Shown here: positions 44,786-52,802 of the stretch, piece after piece | Layout: each line of letters opens with the position of its first letter | Numbering within the stretch: the stretch's first letter is position 1 | Assembly (NCBI RefSeq): GCF_033344935.1 | Contig: NZ_JAWPMM010000001.1 | Location: 620,001-684,000, forward strand | DNA: 64,000 bases | Direction of reading: 5' to 3' | Source: Reichenbachiella sp. | Lineage (GTDB): Bacteria; Bacteroidota; Bacteroidia; Cytophagales; Cyclobacteriaceae | The notes under the pieces: model-generated | Seen by the model: only the letters and a program-made list of their open reading frames with translations | Told to the model about the DNA's origin: nothing | Database searches by the model: none | Translations under genes and position numbers: made by a program

Positions 44786-47377
44786 ATGAACAAATATTAT
44801 TATTTGGCCTTGCTATGCCTGTTTTCTACAGGAAGTGTGCTGGCACAGGAAAAAACTGATTTAAAGATTAATACCTATTTTCATGAACTTCCGCTAGAAA
44901 AGGTTCTAACCTATTTGGAAGAGCAATCAGATTACACCTTCTCCTATAGCTCTAGTGCTATACCCTTAGATGAAAAAGTAACACTTAAAGAACAAGATAT
45001 TTCCTTCTGGTATGCACTAGATGAATCGTTAAAATATTTGCCTGTTTCTTACGAAGTGGTAAATCAAAATATTGTACTAAAGTATAATGAATTGACTCAA
45101 ACGATTCGGGGTACTATTCTAGACAAGGACACAAAACAGCCCATTTTTGGCGCAACCGTAATGGTTGTTGGCTCGGATCCTTTGATAGGAGCCACAACGG
45201 ATATGAATGGCAATTATCGATTGACCAATGTGCCTGTTGGCCGATTGACGCTACACTATGGCTATTTGGGTTATGAAGAAGGCGCAATTCCCAATGTACT
45301 ATTAGGTTCTGGTAAGGAGCTGATATTGGATGTGGAGTTGGTCGAATCTGTGATAAAGATGGAAGAAATCGTGGTGAGTGCCACTGGCATTGGGTCACAG
45401 CCGCTCAACGAAATGGGTATGATCAGTGGGAGATCATTTACTGTTGAGGAAACCAAAAGATACCCCATAAGTATTGGTGATCCCATGAGACTGGCTTCTT
45501 CTTTTGCTGGCGTCATGGGAACTGACGACGACTCTAATGAAATTGTGATTCGAGGGAATAGTCCTCGAGGTATACTTTGGAAAATGGAAGGTGTTGAAAT
45601 TCCCAATCCCAATCACTTTTCCAGCGAAGGGGCTTCTTCTGGAGGGATCAGTATGTTTAGCACACAGGTTATTTCTAGATCAGACTTTTATACTGGTGCG
45701 TTTGCGCCGATTTATGGAAATGTGCTTTCTGGTGTATTTGATATCAATTTGAGAAAAGGAAATAATGAAAAGCATGAGCATACAGTTCAGGCCGGATTGT
45801 TAGGAATAGACCTTTCTTCAGAAGGACCAATTAGTAAATCTTCGGGTAGCTCTTATTTGTTCAATTATCGATATTCTACCCTATCTATTCTGAGTGACCT
45901 TGGTGTTGTAGAAATAGATGAGAATGAAAAGAATACCTTTCAGGATTTAGCTTTCAAAGTAAATTTTCCAACTGAGAACATGGGGACCTTCTCTGTTTTT
46001 GGCATGGGCGGACTAAGCAAATATTCGAGGACCGGCGAGGGGTTTCGAGAAGATATTGAAAAATACAATATGGGTGTAATTGGTGTATCTAATGATCTGA
46101 TCCTCAATAGTAGTACATTTTTAAAGACTAATGTATCTGTCTCAGGGACTGAGGTTGGGAATGATGAGTTCGTGAAATATCAACAAGACACCATTAATGT
46201 GGATTATAATAATCTTGAATCATTCAAGAAAAGCTATACCAGGGGGTCAGTCATCTTGAACAAAAAGTTTAATTCCCGGCATATTTTAGAATTAGGAACT
46301 GTTATTAGTTGGTTGGATTATGATTTTGTAGAGCGGGAGCATAACATTAATAATGCAGATCCTTTTGTTGATCTGGTTTTGTTTAATGATGAAGGCGCTT
46401 CAGGTACTCAACAAGCTTTTGTGTCATGGAAGTTTAGAATTACCGAGAAGCTGAGTCTGGTTAATGGCTTACACTATTTCAGGTTTAGTTTTACAGGAGA
46501 GGATTCGTGGGAGCCTCGCTCAAGTCTCAAGTGGCAATTCAGAGAGAATCAATCTATCACTGCCGGTTTTGGTATGCATAGTAGATTGGAGTCTTTGGAG
46601 TATTACCTCGGAAATCATATCAACAGCGATGGCACTACCGTTGACAACAATCCTAATCTGGGCATGTCCAAAGCCAATCATTTCGTTTTGGGCTATGATC
46701 GGGTGTTAGGGCCAAGTTTATACTTTAAAACTGAAGTGTACTATCAACATCTCTATAATATTCCTATTTCTAACAACCCTGCTTTTGGTTGGTATTCGTC
46801 GATCAATTCTTCGGATGACTATTCAACAATCCCACTTGTAAATGAGGGCACTGGAGAAAACTACGGAATAGAAATGACGCTGGATAAACGATTTTCTAGA
46901 AACTACTATTTTATGGTCAATGGTTCCATTTTCGAATCCAAATACAAAGGCGGAGATGAAATTGAGAGAAACTCCAGATTCAATGGCAATTTCACTTATC
47001 ATGGTTTGGGAGGTAAGGAATGGAAGGTTGGTAAGAACGGGAAAAACAATATCCTTGGTGTAAGCGCTAAAATTTCTTATGCTGGAAATAAGCGGCTAAT
47101 TCCTATTGATTTAGAAGAATCAATAGATCAAGGCCGACAAGTGAATGATTTTGATCGTGCTTTTGAAGAACGAGCGCCCGATTATTTTAGGTTTGATTTG
47201 CAAATTAGCTATCGAAAAAACAGAGCTAAATCTACTTCCGAATGGCGACTGGATCTACAAAATGTAACAGGACGAATGAACTATGGAGAACAGTATTACA
47301 ATGATGGTTTGCAGCAGATTGTTCAGGAGGATCAGATTGGATTAATACCCGTACTCAGTTACCGAATTGAATTTTAG
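44786..47377 (+). CDS. TonB-dependent receptor with secretin/TonB N-terminal signalling domain
   Basis: 863 residues from the ATG at 44786, whose signal peptide (YYYLALLCLFSTGSVLAQ) is typical; longer readings overlap FecR. The N-terminal STN-like domain (about 22-90, FHELPLEKVLTYLEEQSDYTFSYSS) would touch FecR. A carboxypeptidase-regulatory-like domain (about 95-180, IRGTILDKDTKQPIFGATV), plug (EIVIRGNSPRGILWKMEGVEIPNPNHFSSEG) and a barrel follow, ending VLSYRIEF. The ligand is unknown; no SusD partner gene follows, so it is not a standard glycan SusC/D pair. Confidence 0.9.
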   Translation: MNKYYYLALLCLFSTGSVLAQEKTDLKINTYFHELPLEKVLTYLEEQSDYTFSYSSSAIPLDEKVTLKEQDISFWYALDESLKYLPVSYEVVNQNIVLKYNELTQTIRGTILDKDTKQPIFGATVMVVGSDPLIGATTDMNGNYRLTNVPVGRLTLHYGYLGYEEGAIPNVLLGSGKELILDVELVESVIKMEEIVVSATGIGSQPLNEMGMISGRSFTVEETKRYPISIGDPMRLASSFAGVMGTDDDSNEIVIRGNSPRGILWKMEGVEIPNPNHFSSEGASSGGISMFSTQVISRSDFYTGAFAPIYGNVLSGVFDINLRKGNNEKHEHTVQAGLLGIDLSSEGPISKSSGSSYLFNYRYSTLSILSDLGVVEIDENEKNTFQDLAFKVNFPTENMGTFSVFGMGGLSKYSRTGEGFREDIEKYNMGVIGVSNDLILNSSTFLKTNVSVSGTEVGNDEFVKYQQDTINVDYNNLESFKKSYTRGSVILNKKFNSRHILELGTVISWLDYDFVEREHNINNADPFVDLVLFNDEGASGTQQAFVSWKFRITEKLSLVNGLHYFRFSFTGEDSWEPRSSLKWQFRENQSITAGFGMHSRLESLEYYLGNHINSDGTTVDNNPNLGMSKANHFVLGYDRVLGPSLYFKTEVYYQHLYNIPISNNPAFGWYSSINSSDDYSTIPLVNEGTGENYGIEMTLDKRFSRNYYFMVNGSIFESKYKGGDEIERNSRFNGNFTYHGLGGKEWKVGKNGKNNILGVSAKISYAGNKRLIPIDLEESIDQGRQVNDFDRAFEERAPDYFRFDLQISYRKNRAKSTSEWRLDLQNVTGRMNYGEQYYNDGLQQIVQEDQIGLIPVLSYRIEF

Positions 47378-47384
47378 CAACTAA

Positions 47385-47416
47385 TTGATAATCACTTCAA
47401 AATTTATTTAAATTTG
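47385..47416 (+). promoter_or_regulatory. Promoter for the tRNA-Pro transcript
   Basis: TTG at 47385-47387, a 21-base spacer, and TAAATTTG at 47409-47416, a perfect match to the Bacteroidota -33/-7 pattern. Transcription would start near 47423, about 80 bases before the tRNA. Confidence 0.75.
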
Positions 47417-47456
47417 CCACCCCAAATACATATTCAGGAAGTGGCGAACGTCGCCC

Positions 47457-47475
47457 GGCGCAGTCCGGTAGCGCA
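47457..47475 (+). repeat. Partial tRNA copy: 19-base D-arm duplicate in the tRNA-Pro leader
   Basis: These 19 bases equal the D-arm of the tRNA-Pro at 47514-47532. The leader around them folds into GGCGA/TCGCC (47443-47455) and ATCG/CGAT (near 47474-47485) hairpins. The flanks do not match tRNA-Pro, so this is a fragment and not a second gene. Confidence 0.6.
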
Positions 47476-47505
47476 TCGTTTCGATACCCTGTTTTGTTAC
47501 TAATT

Positions 47506-47579
47506 CGGGATGTGGCGCAGTCCGGTAGCGCACCACGTTAGGGACGTGGGGGTCGCAGGTTCAAATCCTGTCATTCCGA
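47506..47579 (+). tRNA. tRNA-Pro, anticodon AGG
   Basis: Folded by hand: acceptor stem of seven pairs (CGGGATG with CATTCCG, one G-U), D stem GCGC/GCGC, anticodon stem CCACG/CGTGG with loop TTAGGGA, variable GGGTC, T stem GCAGG/CCTGT with loop TTCAAAT, and discriminator A. The bases after the discriminator are not CCA. Anticodon positions 34-36 are AGG, so it would read CCU, and CCC/CCA if A34 becomes inosine. It has its own promoter and terminator. Confidence 0.9.
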
Positions 47580-47592
47580 CTATAAAGATGAA

Positions 47593-47618
47593 GGCAGTCA
47601 GCAATGGCTGCCTTTTTT
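47593..47618 (+). terminator. Terminator of the tRNA-Pro transcript
   Basis: GGCAGTCA pairs with TGGCTGCC (one U-G) around the tetraloop GCAA and is followed by T6. This is a textbook rho-independent terminator 14 bases after the tRNA. Confidence 0.88.
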
Positions 47619-47669
47619 ATATTAGAATAAGTTTATAAGTTCTAATTTGGATTAACGTTTAGACCTATC

Positions 47670-48152
47670 ATGAAAAAAATGTTATTGACACTGTGCTTAG
47701 CAATCTTTATGAGCTCTTATAGTTTGGCACAAACAGATAATGCTATTGAAAAGACAAAAATCGGCTTGTTTAAAACTAAGGCGGCCTACAAAAAGTGTGG
47801 GATCACCATGACCAACGCGCAGTTTTTTAAGCTTATTGGCGAAGATTCGAATATGAGTGAATTTGTGAAGCCTCTGGCGATCAACTATATGGGAGATGCC
47901 TTGCTCACAGCAGCGTCAAGCGTATTAATTTTCTGGCCTATTGGTGAGCATATTGCGGGCAATGATGATCCTAATTGGACGCTAGCTTATATTGGGGCTG
48001 GCTGTGCACTATTGTCCATTCCATTCAAAAAGGGGTTTGAAAAAAATGCAGACAAAGCCATGAAATTTTATAACAATGGCTATCAGAAAGTCGCTGTAGA
48101 TTTTAGGCTGAACTTGAATGCCAATGGTTTGGGGTTGGCTATGAAATTTTAG
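47670..48152 (+). CDS. Secreted or membrane protein of unknown function
   Basis: 160 residues. A signal peptide (LLTLCLAIFMSSYSLAQ) precedes a segment with two hydrophobic stretches (about 72-90 and 102-116, ALLTAASSVLIFWPIGEHI and WTLAYIGAGCALLSIPF) and a C-terminal amphipathic strand (VDFRLNLNANGLGLAMKF). This might be a membrane protein or a short barrel end. I do not recognise a family. It stands alone between the tRNA and the inverted-repeat element. Confidence 0.7.
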   Translation: MKKMLLTLCLAIFMSSYSLAQTDNAIEKTKIGLFKTKAAYKKCGITMTNAQFFKLIGEDSNMSEFVKPLAINYMGDALLTAASSVLIFWPIGEHIAGNDDPNWTLAYIGAGCALLSIPFKKGFEKNADKAMKFYNNGYQKVAVDFRLNLNANGLGLAMKF

Positions 48153-48172
48153 AGTCATAGAAGTTCCTAAAT

Positions 48173-48303
48173 GGAGACGGTCTCAAAAATAACGGCACCT
48201 GTCAGGCTGAGGTACTCGAAGCCCCACTGACAGAAGCAGACTATGTTTCGACGTAGTTTAACTTGATAGAAATTCCAATAGGTCTTCTTTTGAGACAGGC
48301 TCC
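48173..48303. mobile_element. 131-bp non-coding element with imperfect terminal inverted repeats (MITE-like intergenic repeat)
   Basis: The left end GGAGACGGTCTCAAAA (48173-48188) and the reverse complement of the right end (48288-48303) match at 14 of 16 bases. Inside is a perfect 7-bp dyad CTGTCAG...CTGACAG with the stretch TGAGGTACTCGAAGCC, the type of sequence I associate with dispersed intergenic repeats in Bacteroidota. No open reading frame and no clear target-site duplication were found. Confidence 0.55.
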
Positions 48304-48383
48304 TTTCTGTTCCGTTCGTGTAAATTTCAGAACCATAACTAGCTTGGAGCGTTTCTTTCTTTTTTTACTAATCAAATCATTGT

Positions 48384-48971
48384 ATGCGTACATTATTACT
48401 TTTTTTGGTGTGTCTTAGCGCTATTGCTAAGGCTCAGGACTCTACAGACTACTATTACAAAATACCAGAATACCCAGAAAGTTACAATGCTGGTACAGTG
48501 GCAGCTCGAATGGTAGATGGATTAGGTTTTAGGTACTATTGGGGTACGATAGGGTTGAAGGCCGAAGATTTGGCTTATCAACCATCTCCAGAAGCTAGAA
48601 CGGCTGCAGAAACCATTGATCATATTTATGAGCTTACCAATGTTTTGGTAAACGCTACGAAAAAACTGCCCAATGACTTTACAAAAGAGAATGAGGAAGA
48701 ATTGACCTTTGAAGAAAAAAGAGCCAAGACACTACAAAACATCAAAGAGGCGAGTGAGATTTTGAAGCAAAGCACGGCAGAAGATCTGGAGAGTTACAAG
48801 ATAATATTCATCAGTTCTAGAGGGCGTACAGAGTATCCATTCTGGAATCAGCTCAACGGTCCGTTGGCAGATGCCATCTGGCATGTTGGGCAAGTGGTGT
48901 CATTTAGACGGGCTTCAGGAAATCCGTTCAATTCGAACGTGAGTGTATTGAGGGGGAGACTGAAGGACTAA
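48384..48971 (+). CDS. DinB-like protein with signal peptide
   Basis: 195 residues. A signal peptide (LLLFLVCLSAIAKAQ) precedes a four-helix DinB-type domain. Possible metal ligands are His in TIDHIYEL and in IWHVGQVVSFRRASGNP near the C-terminus, as is typical of the family. DinB-like proteins are usually cytoplasmic thiol- or metal-dependent enzymes; an exported version is less usual. The function is unknown. Confidence 0.78.
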   Translation: MRTLLLFLVCLSAIAKAQDSTDYYYKIPEYPESYNAGTVAARMVDGLGFRYYWGTIGLKAEDLAYQPSPEARTAAETIDHIYELTNVLVNATKKLPNDFTKENEEELTFEEKRAKTLQNIKEASEILKQSTAEDLESYKIIFISSRGRTEYPFWNQLNGPLADAIWHVGQVVSFRRASGNPFNSNVSVLRGRLKD

Positions 48972-49053
48972 GGGTACTCAGTAAAAATACGGATTTTATT
49001 GTGATAGGACGTTAAGCTCGTGGTAGTTAGCCATTTTTTGATAGTTTTGGTCT

Positions 49054-49911
49054 ATGGTAGAATATAACCCCAAGAGCTGGCTAAACTTACTCTTTCATAG
49101 CTACAGCCGATATGTTTTCAGACGTTTGTTGCCTGCGCTGATGTACGTCACAGTCTATACGTCATTTATCACCTATGTTTTTTATGAGTTAGACATCAAC
49201 TTTGTCAGTACCACATCGGTTCACAGTATATTGGGTATTGTACTAGGATTCTTTTTGGTATTTAGAACCAATGGCGCTTATGACAGATGGTGGGAAGGTC
49301 GAAAAGTTTGGGGAGAGTTAGTAAACAATACTCGAAATCTGGCGATCAAGTTTTCAATAATGGTGCCTGGAAGCCATCCTGAAAGACAATATATCACAGA
49401 ATGTATTGCTGCTTATCCTAAGGCATTGAAGGAGCACTTGAGAGAAGGAGTACCGGTAGAAATGGGACAGGAGATGGTGGAAAAGCTGAAGATGGAGAAT
49501 CTCGATCATATACCTAACGCCATTGCTAAAAGACTCATTGGAATTACCAACCTGCTAAAGAAAGACAAAACAATTGATCAGGAACAATACCGAGTACTCG
49601 ATGAGCAGTTGGTAGCTTTGACTGATATCATGGGTAAATGTGAACGAATTAGAAATACACCTATTCCTTATTCATATAGCATGTTTATGAAGAAGTTTAT
49701 CTTCACATTCATAGCTACGCTACCATTCGCTTTTGTAACGGTATATCATTATTGGACCATTCTGATCGTAGTATTGATACTATATATTTTGATGAGTATC
49801 GAATTACTGGCAGAGGAGATAGAAGATCCGTTTGGCTCAGACATCAATGACTTGCCGACAGATATTCTAGCAGGCAAAATCGAAAAGAACGTAAGAGAAA
49901 TTATGGACTAA
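49054..49911 (+). CDS. Bestrophin-family anion channel (UPF0187)
   Basis: 285 residues with about four membrane helices. The N-terminal YRYVFRRLLPAL-type start, FFLVFRTNGAYDRWWEGRKVWGELVNNTRNLA near residue 70 and the C-terminal LLAEEIEDPFGSDINDLPTDILAGKIEKNVREI match bacterial bestrophins, pentameric channels for chloride or other anions. Size is normal. A terminator hairpin begins inside the opposite gene only 10 bases after its stop. Confidence 0.9.
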   Translation: MVEYNPKSWLNLLFHSYSRYVFRRLLPALMYVTVYTSFITYVFYELDINFVSTTSVHSILGIVLGFFLVFRTNGAYDRWWEGRKVWGELVNNTRNLAIKFSIMVPGSHPERQYITECIAAYPKALKEHLREGVPVEMGQEMVEKLKMENLDHIPNAIAKRLIGITNLLKKDKTIDQEQYRVLDEQLVALTDIMGKCERIRNTPIPYSYSMFMKKFIFTFIATLPFAFVTVYHYWTILIVVLILYILMSIELLAEEIEDPFGSDINDLPTDILAGKIEKNVREIMD

Positions 49912-49917
49912 GGTTCA

Positions 49918-50937
49918 TCAGGCAAAAAACCAGAAATCTAATACTGGTTTTTTGCCCCATTTTTTTAATTGTTCTCTTATTTCAACTTGTCCATCCGGAG
50001 AAGCTACCACTATCATGAGCTGTGGGTGGTCTAGGTTCTGAATCTCTTCAAAGTGAGCTAGCCTAATGCCATAAACATCCTTCCCTATTTTGTTTTCATT
50101 GTCGCAGACCCAGTGAAACTGGTTTTCCTGCTGAAGGAGTAATTTGGCCATGTCTTTGCCGTTTCGGCCAGCTCCCCACAATACTAACGGTCTGGACAGG
50201 TCTCTATCTAGTTCGTAGAAATTTTTAATCTTTAGGTCGAAGTACCTGTTGTCCTTATATTCTTCCCATGTACGCGAAATCCGATTGGATCGGTCCCTCC
50301 AATGGTGCAATACTTTATCCAATCCAGCGATCTTCATACCATGCTTATAGAACCTGAAAGTCAGGTCATAGTCCTCTGGATATATCTCCGAGTCAAAAGC
50401 TCCTACGGCATCAAAATCATCTTTATGTGCTAGCCAACTATGTGATGGGATCACACATTCTTTGTAAATCTCTTCGTAGTGGACACTTCTACGTGCTACA
50501 TCGTTGAGCCAACGCTCATAGCGGAGAAATCCATCACCTACTTCACCTTCATCAACGAAATGTTCCGTACCCCCAGCAATAATTGTTCCCTTGCCATGCT
50601 TTTGCCATTCATCAACAAGTACTTCCAGTTTATCAGCTGGCATTTTATCATCGGAATCCATCCGATTGATTAGTGTTCCGTTGACATGCTTGTATCCCTC
50701 TTGTAGCGTTGGGATGAGCTTGGGTTTTGTGCTATGAAATACACGGACACGGGCATCCTTTTGCGCGTAAGCTTCTAATATTTCTGGCGTACGATCTGTA
50801 GAATGATCATTAACGGCAATCAATTCCCAATGAGGGTAGGTTTGAGCTAGGATTGAATCCAGACAGGCAGGCAAATAAGGCTCGGTGTCCTTCGTGGCCA
50901 TAATGATAGAGACAAGGGGCTGAGGTTCTTCATTCAT
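49918..50937 (-). CDS. Family 2 glycosyltransferase with C-terminal Rossmann-like domain
   Basis: 339 residues. The GT-A domain (about 1-225) begins PLVSIIMATKDTEPYLPACL, has NDHSTDRTPEIL and the DxD-type MDSDDKMP motif. After it, about residues 235-339, comes a second fold with LVLWGAGRNGKDMAKLLLQ and WVCDNENKIGKDVYG, a nucleotide-binding Rossmann pattern. This fusion could let the protein make or modify its sugar donor; the activity is not known. The last residues are encoded over the terminator of the convergent bestrophin gene. Confidence 0.87.
   Translation of the reverse strand: MNEEPQPLVSIIMATKDTEPYLPACLDSILAQTYPHWELIAVNDHSTDRTPEILEAYAQKDARVRVFHSTKPKLIPTLQEGYKHVNGTLINRMDSDDKMPADKLEVLVDEWQKHGKGTIIAGGTEHFVDEGEVGDGFLRYERWLNDVARRSVHYEEIYKECVIPSHSWLAHKDDFDAVGAFDSEIYPEDYDLTFRFYKHGMKIAGLDKVLHHWRDRSNRISRTWEEYKDNRYFDLKIKNFYELDRDLSRPLVLWGAGRNGKDMAKLLLQQENQFHWVCDNENKIGKDVYGIRLAHFEEIQNLDHPQLMIVVASPDGQVEIREQLKKWGKKPVLDFWFFA
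49921..49967 (+). terminator. Terminator of the bestrophin transcript, embedded in the GT2 coding sequence
   Basis: GGCAAAAAACCAG (49921-49933) pairs perfectly, 13 bp, with CTGGTTTTTTGCC (49944-49956) around a 10-base loop. A T7 run follows at 49961-49967 on the plus strand. The stem lies over the final codons of the minus-strand glycosyltransferase. Confidence 0.78.
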
Positions 50938-50987
50938 TGCGCAAACCTCGATAATCTGGAAGTGAATTCAAACCGTAACGGTGATGC

Positions 50988-51443
50988 TTATTGGATTCTC
51001 ACGTCATGAAAACCAGCTCGTTTCCATTGTCCTTCTTCTTTTACCCATGAGTGAGAAACCCTGATCCTTCTTGAGAATACTTCGCCATTTAAAACTCCAT
51101 CCATTTCTATAACACCAGTCACATAGGCTGATTGATCATATAGTATGAGTTGCTTGTCTTTGAACTGATATTTAGTAACCTCAAGTGCTCCGTTTTCTAG
51201 CTGCTCTTTTCTATTTTTCAAATAAGTCATCCAAGCTTCTTTGGAAATGGCAGGGCTACTTCCATTTACATGTGTGTACTGGTCGGTAGTCAATTGATTG
51301 AGTTTGTTGATATCAACTTTTTCAAATGCCAGATTAAACTCGTCTATGGTTTGAGAGAGCAATTTTGAATCTGACTCAGTAGAGGTTTCAACATGACAAG
51401 AAATGAATACAACTAAATAAACGAGGTAAGTATATATTTTCAT
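50988..51443 (-). CDS. NTF2-like (DUF4440) lipoprotein
   Basis: 151 residues. The N-terminus (YTYLVYLVVFISCHVET) has a lipobox Cys, then an NTF2-like cone fold (about 28-150; IDEFNLAFEKVDINKLNQLTTDQYTHVNGSS, then VTGVIEMDGVLNGE and HSWVKEEGQWKRAGFHDVRI). DUF4440 proteins are varied in role (isomerase-like or carrier folds). The function is unknown. It is 10 bases after the VOC gene on the minus strand. Confidence 0.83.
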   Translation of the reverse strand: MKIYTYLVYLVVFISCHVETSTESDSKLLSQTIDEFNLAFEKVDINKLNQLTTDQYTHVNGSSPAISKEAWMTYLKNRKEQLENGALEVTKYQFKDKQLILYDQSAYVTGVIEMDGVLNGEVFSRRIRVSHSWVKEEGQWKRAGFHDVRIQ

Positions 51444-51453
51444 TGTTTCGGAT

Positions 51454-52119
51454 TTATGTAGTTAGTTTTCCTGATTTACACTTGATAGTCATATGCTCTC
51501 CATTTTCTAAATAATCCAGTTCAAAATCATTTAAAACACAGGGAATCTCTGTTGGCATCCAATGCCGTCCTTCTTTGACGACTATTAGGGCACCTTCATG
51601 ATCACCCACCCAACAGAAATTTTCATTCCAAGCTTTCGGGTTTATAGGCTGAACACCTTTGTTGGTCATTAATTCATGACTCATTTCTAGTGTATTCAAA
51701 ACGGGAAGCCCGATTTCATTCACGCAGATGACATCATTGATGTCAAAAGTTTTTTTGGCTGGGTAATCAAGTGAGGGTCGTTCAATAAATTCAGCAATGT
51801 TTCCATCAGGGTCAAAGAAATAAATAGAGCGACCAGTATCAAAGTGAATAATCTTCTCTTCTTGGAAAGGCAGGAGTTCAATTTCGCGCGATTCTAGATA
51901 CTGGATAGAAGATTCCAAGCTGCCTGTAGGAATTAAAAAACAAAAATGATACAAGTTAGGTGGGTCAAGTTGTTGGCTAAAAATAAATTCAGTAAATCCT
52001 GCTTGTATCACGAGTTGGTCAGTAGTACTTTTTTTTATTCCAAAGCCTAAAACATCGGCATAAAAACCCTGCTGCTTTTTAACGCTTTTGGATCCTAATT
52101 TTAGTTTGTTAAATTTCAT
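51454..52119 (-). CDS. VOC-superfamily protein (two-module glyoxalase/dioxygenase fold)
   Basis: 221 residues containing two VOC modules: the first opening FNKLKLGSKSVKKQQGFYADVLGFG and ending in IYFFDPDGNIAEFIE, the second continuing from about residue 135 with a looser pattern. Metal-binding residues would include His (LYHFCF) and Glu (NIAEFI). The substrate is unknown; such proteins detoxify electrophiles or cleave C-C bonds. It is the first gene of a two-gene unit with the NTF2-like lipoprotein. Confidence 0.8.
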   Translation of the reverse strand: MKFNKLKLGSKSVKKQQGFYADVLGFGIKKSTTDQLVIQAGFTEFIFSQQLDPPNLYHFCFLIPTGSLESSIQYLESREIELLPFQEEKIIHFDTGRSIYFFDPDGNIAEFIERPSLDYPAKKTFDINDVICVNEIGLPVLNTLEMSHELMTNKGVQPINPKAWNENFCWVGDHEGALIVVKEGRHWMPTEIPCVLNDFELDYLENGEHMTIKCKSGKLTT

Positions 52120-52211
52120 CTTGGTTAGTGGAGTTCGATTCTAGAATATATAAACAGATTTTTAGAATGTTAGTTTCGTCTAATAATTTTAGTCGATTTG
52201 GGGATAATTCT

Positions 52212-52219
52212 TATATTTG
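52212..52219 (+). promoter_or_regulatory. -7 box upstream of the 52248 gene
   Basis: TATATTTG, an exact match to TAnnTTTG, 28 bases before the ATG at 52248. The -33 region is only T-rich. Confidence 0.5.
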
Positions 52220-52247
52220 AAATTAACCAATCGAATATCAATCAAGA

Positions 52248-52799
52248 ATGCAAGTCAGAGGATCAGTAATCAAGAGTATAGATAGTTTTGTTGCGGATAA
52301 TCACGGGAGCAAATACGAAGAATGGAAAAAGGGATTATCGGCAGCATCGAATTTATTGCTTTCTTCGGTATCTACCTCCAATTGGTATCCAGTAGAACCA
52401 GGTGTGATCGTACCTACAGAGGTGCTTTGCGATATGTTTTACGATGATAAAAAGCAAGGGGCGTGGGAATCTGGTCGATATAGCGCTAAGATGGGCTTGA
52501 CTGGAATTTATAAGGTGTTTGTCCTAATTAGCTCCCCCTCATTTATGCTGAAAAGAGCTTCTCGCGTGATTGCTACTTTTTACGAGCCTACAGATTTAAC
52601 TGTAGCTCATAGTTCAGATACATCTATGGTTATTCAATTCACCAAATTGCCAATTAAAAATGAATTGATAGAATATCGAATTGCCGGGTGGATGGAAATG
52701 GCCTTAGAAATCTGCGGATGCAAAAACCTGAAAGTTGACATCACCAAATCAATGGCTAAGGGCAACAGTGTTTTTGAAACCACAATCAACTGGGACTAA
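52248..52799 (+). CDS. Conserved protein of unknown function (weakly TIGR02265/DUF2378-like)
   Basis: 183 residues, no signal peptide or membrane helix. It opens MQVRGSVIKSIDSFVADNH and contains SNWYPVEPGVIVPTEVLCDM, then an internal hydrophobic stretch and the C-terminal IAGWMEMALEICGCKNLKVDITKSMAKG. The WYP plus charged helix layout is reminiscent of the Myxococcus DUF2378 family or V4R/heme-NO-type domains, but I cannot confirm it. It may sense a small molecule. Confidence 0.6.
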   Translation: MQVRGSVIKSIDSFVADNHGSKYEEWKKGLSAASNLLLSSVSTSNWYPVEPGVIVPTEVLCDMFYDDKKQGAWESGRYSAKMGLTGIYKVFVLISSPSFMLKRASRVIATFYEPTDLTVAHSSDTSMVIQFTKLPIKNELIEYRIAGWMEMALEICGCKNLKVDITKSMAKGNSVFETTINWD

Positions 52800-52802
52800 G
52801 CC

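Noticed and set aside
47457-47505. Second complete tRNA gene upstream of tRNA-Pro
   Set aside because: Only the D-arm matches; there is no acceptor stem, T-arm or 3' half that pairs.
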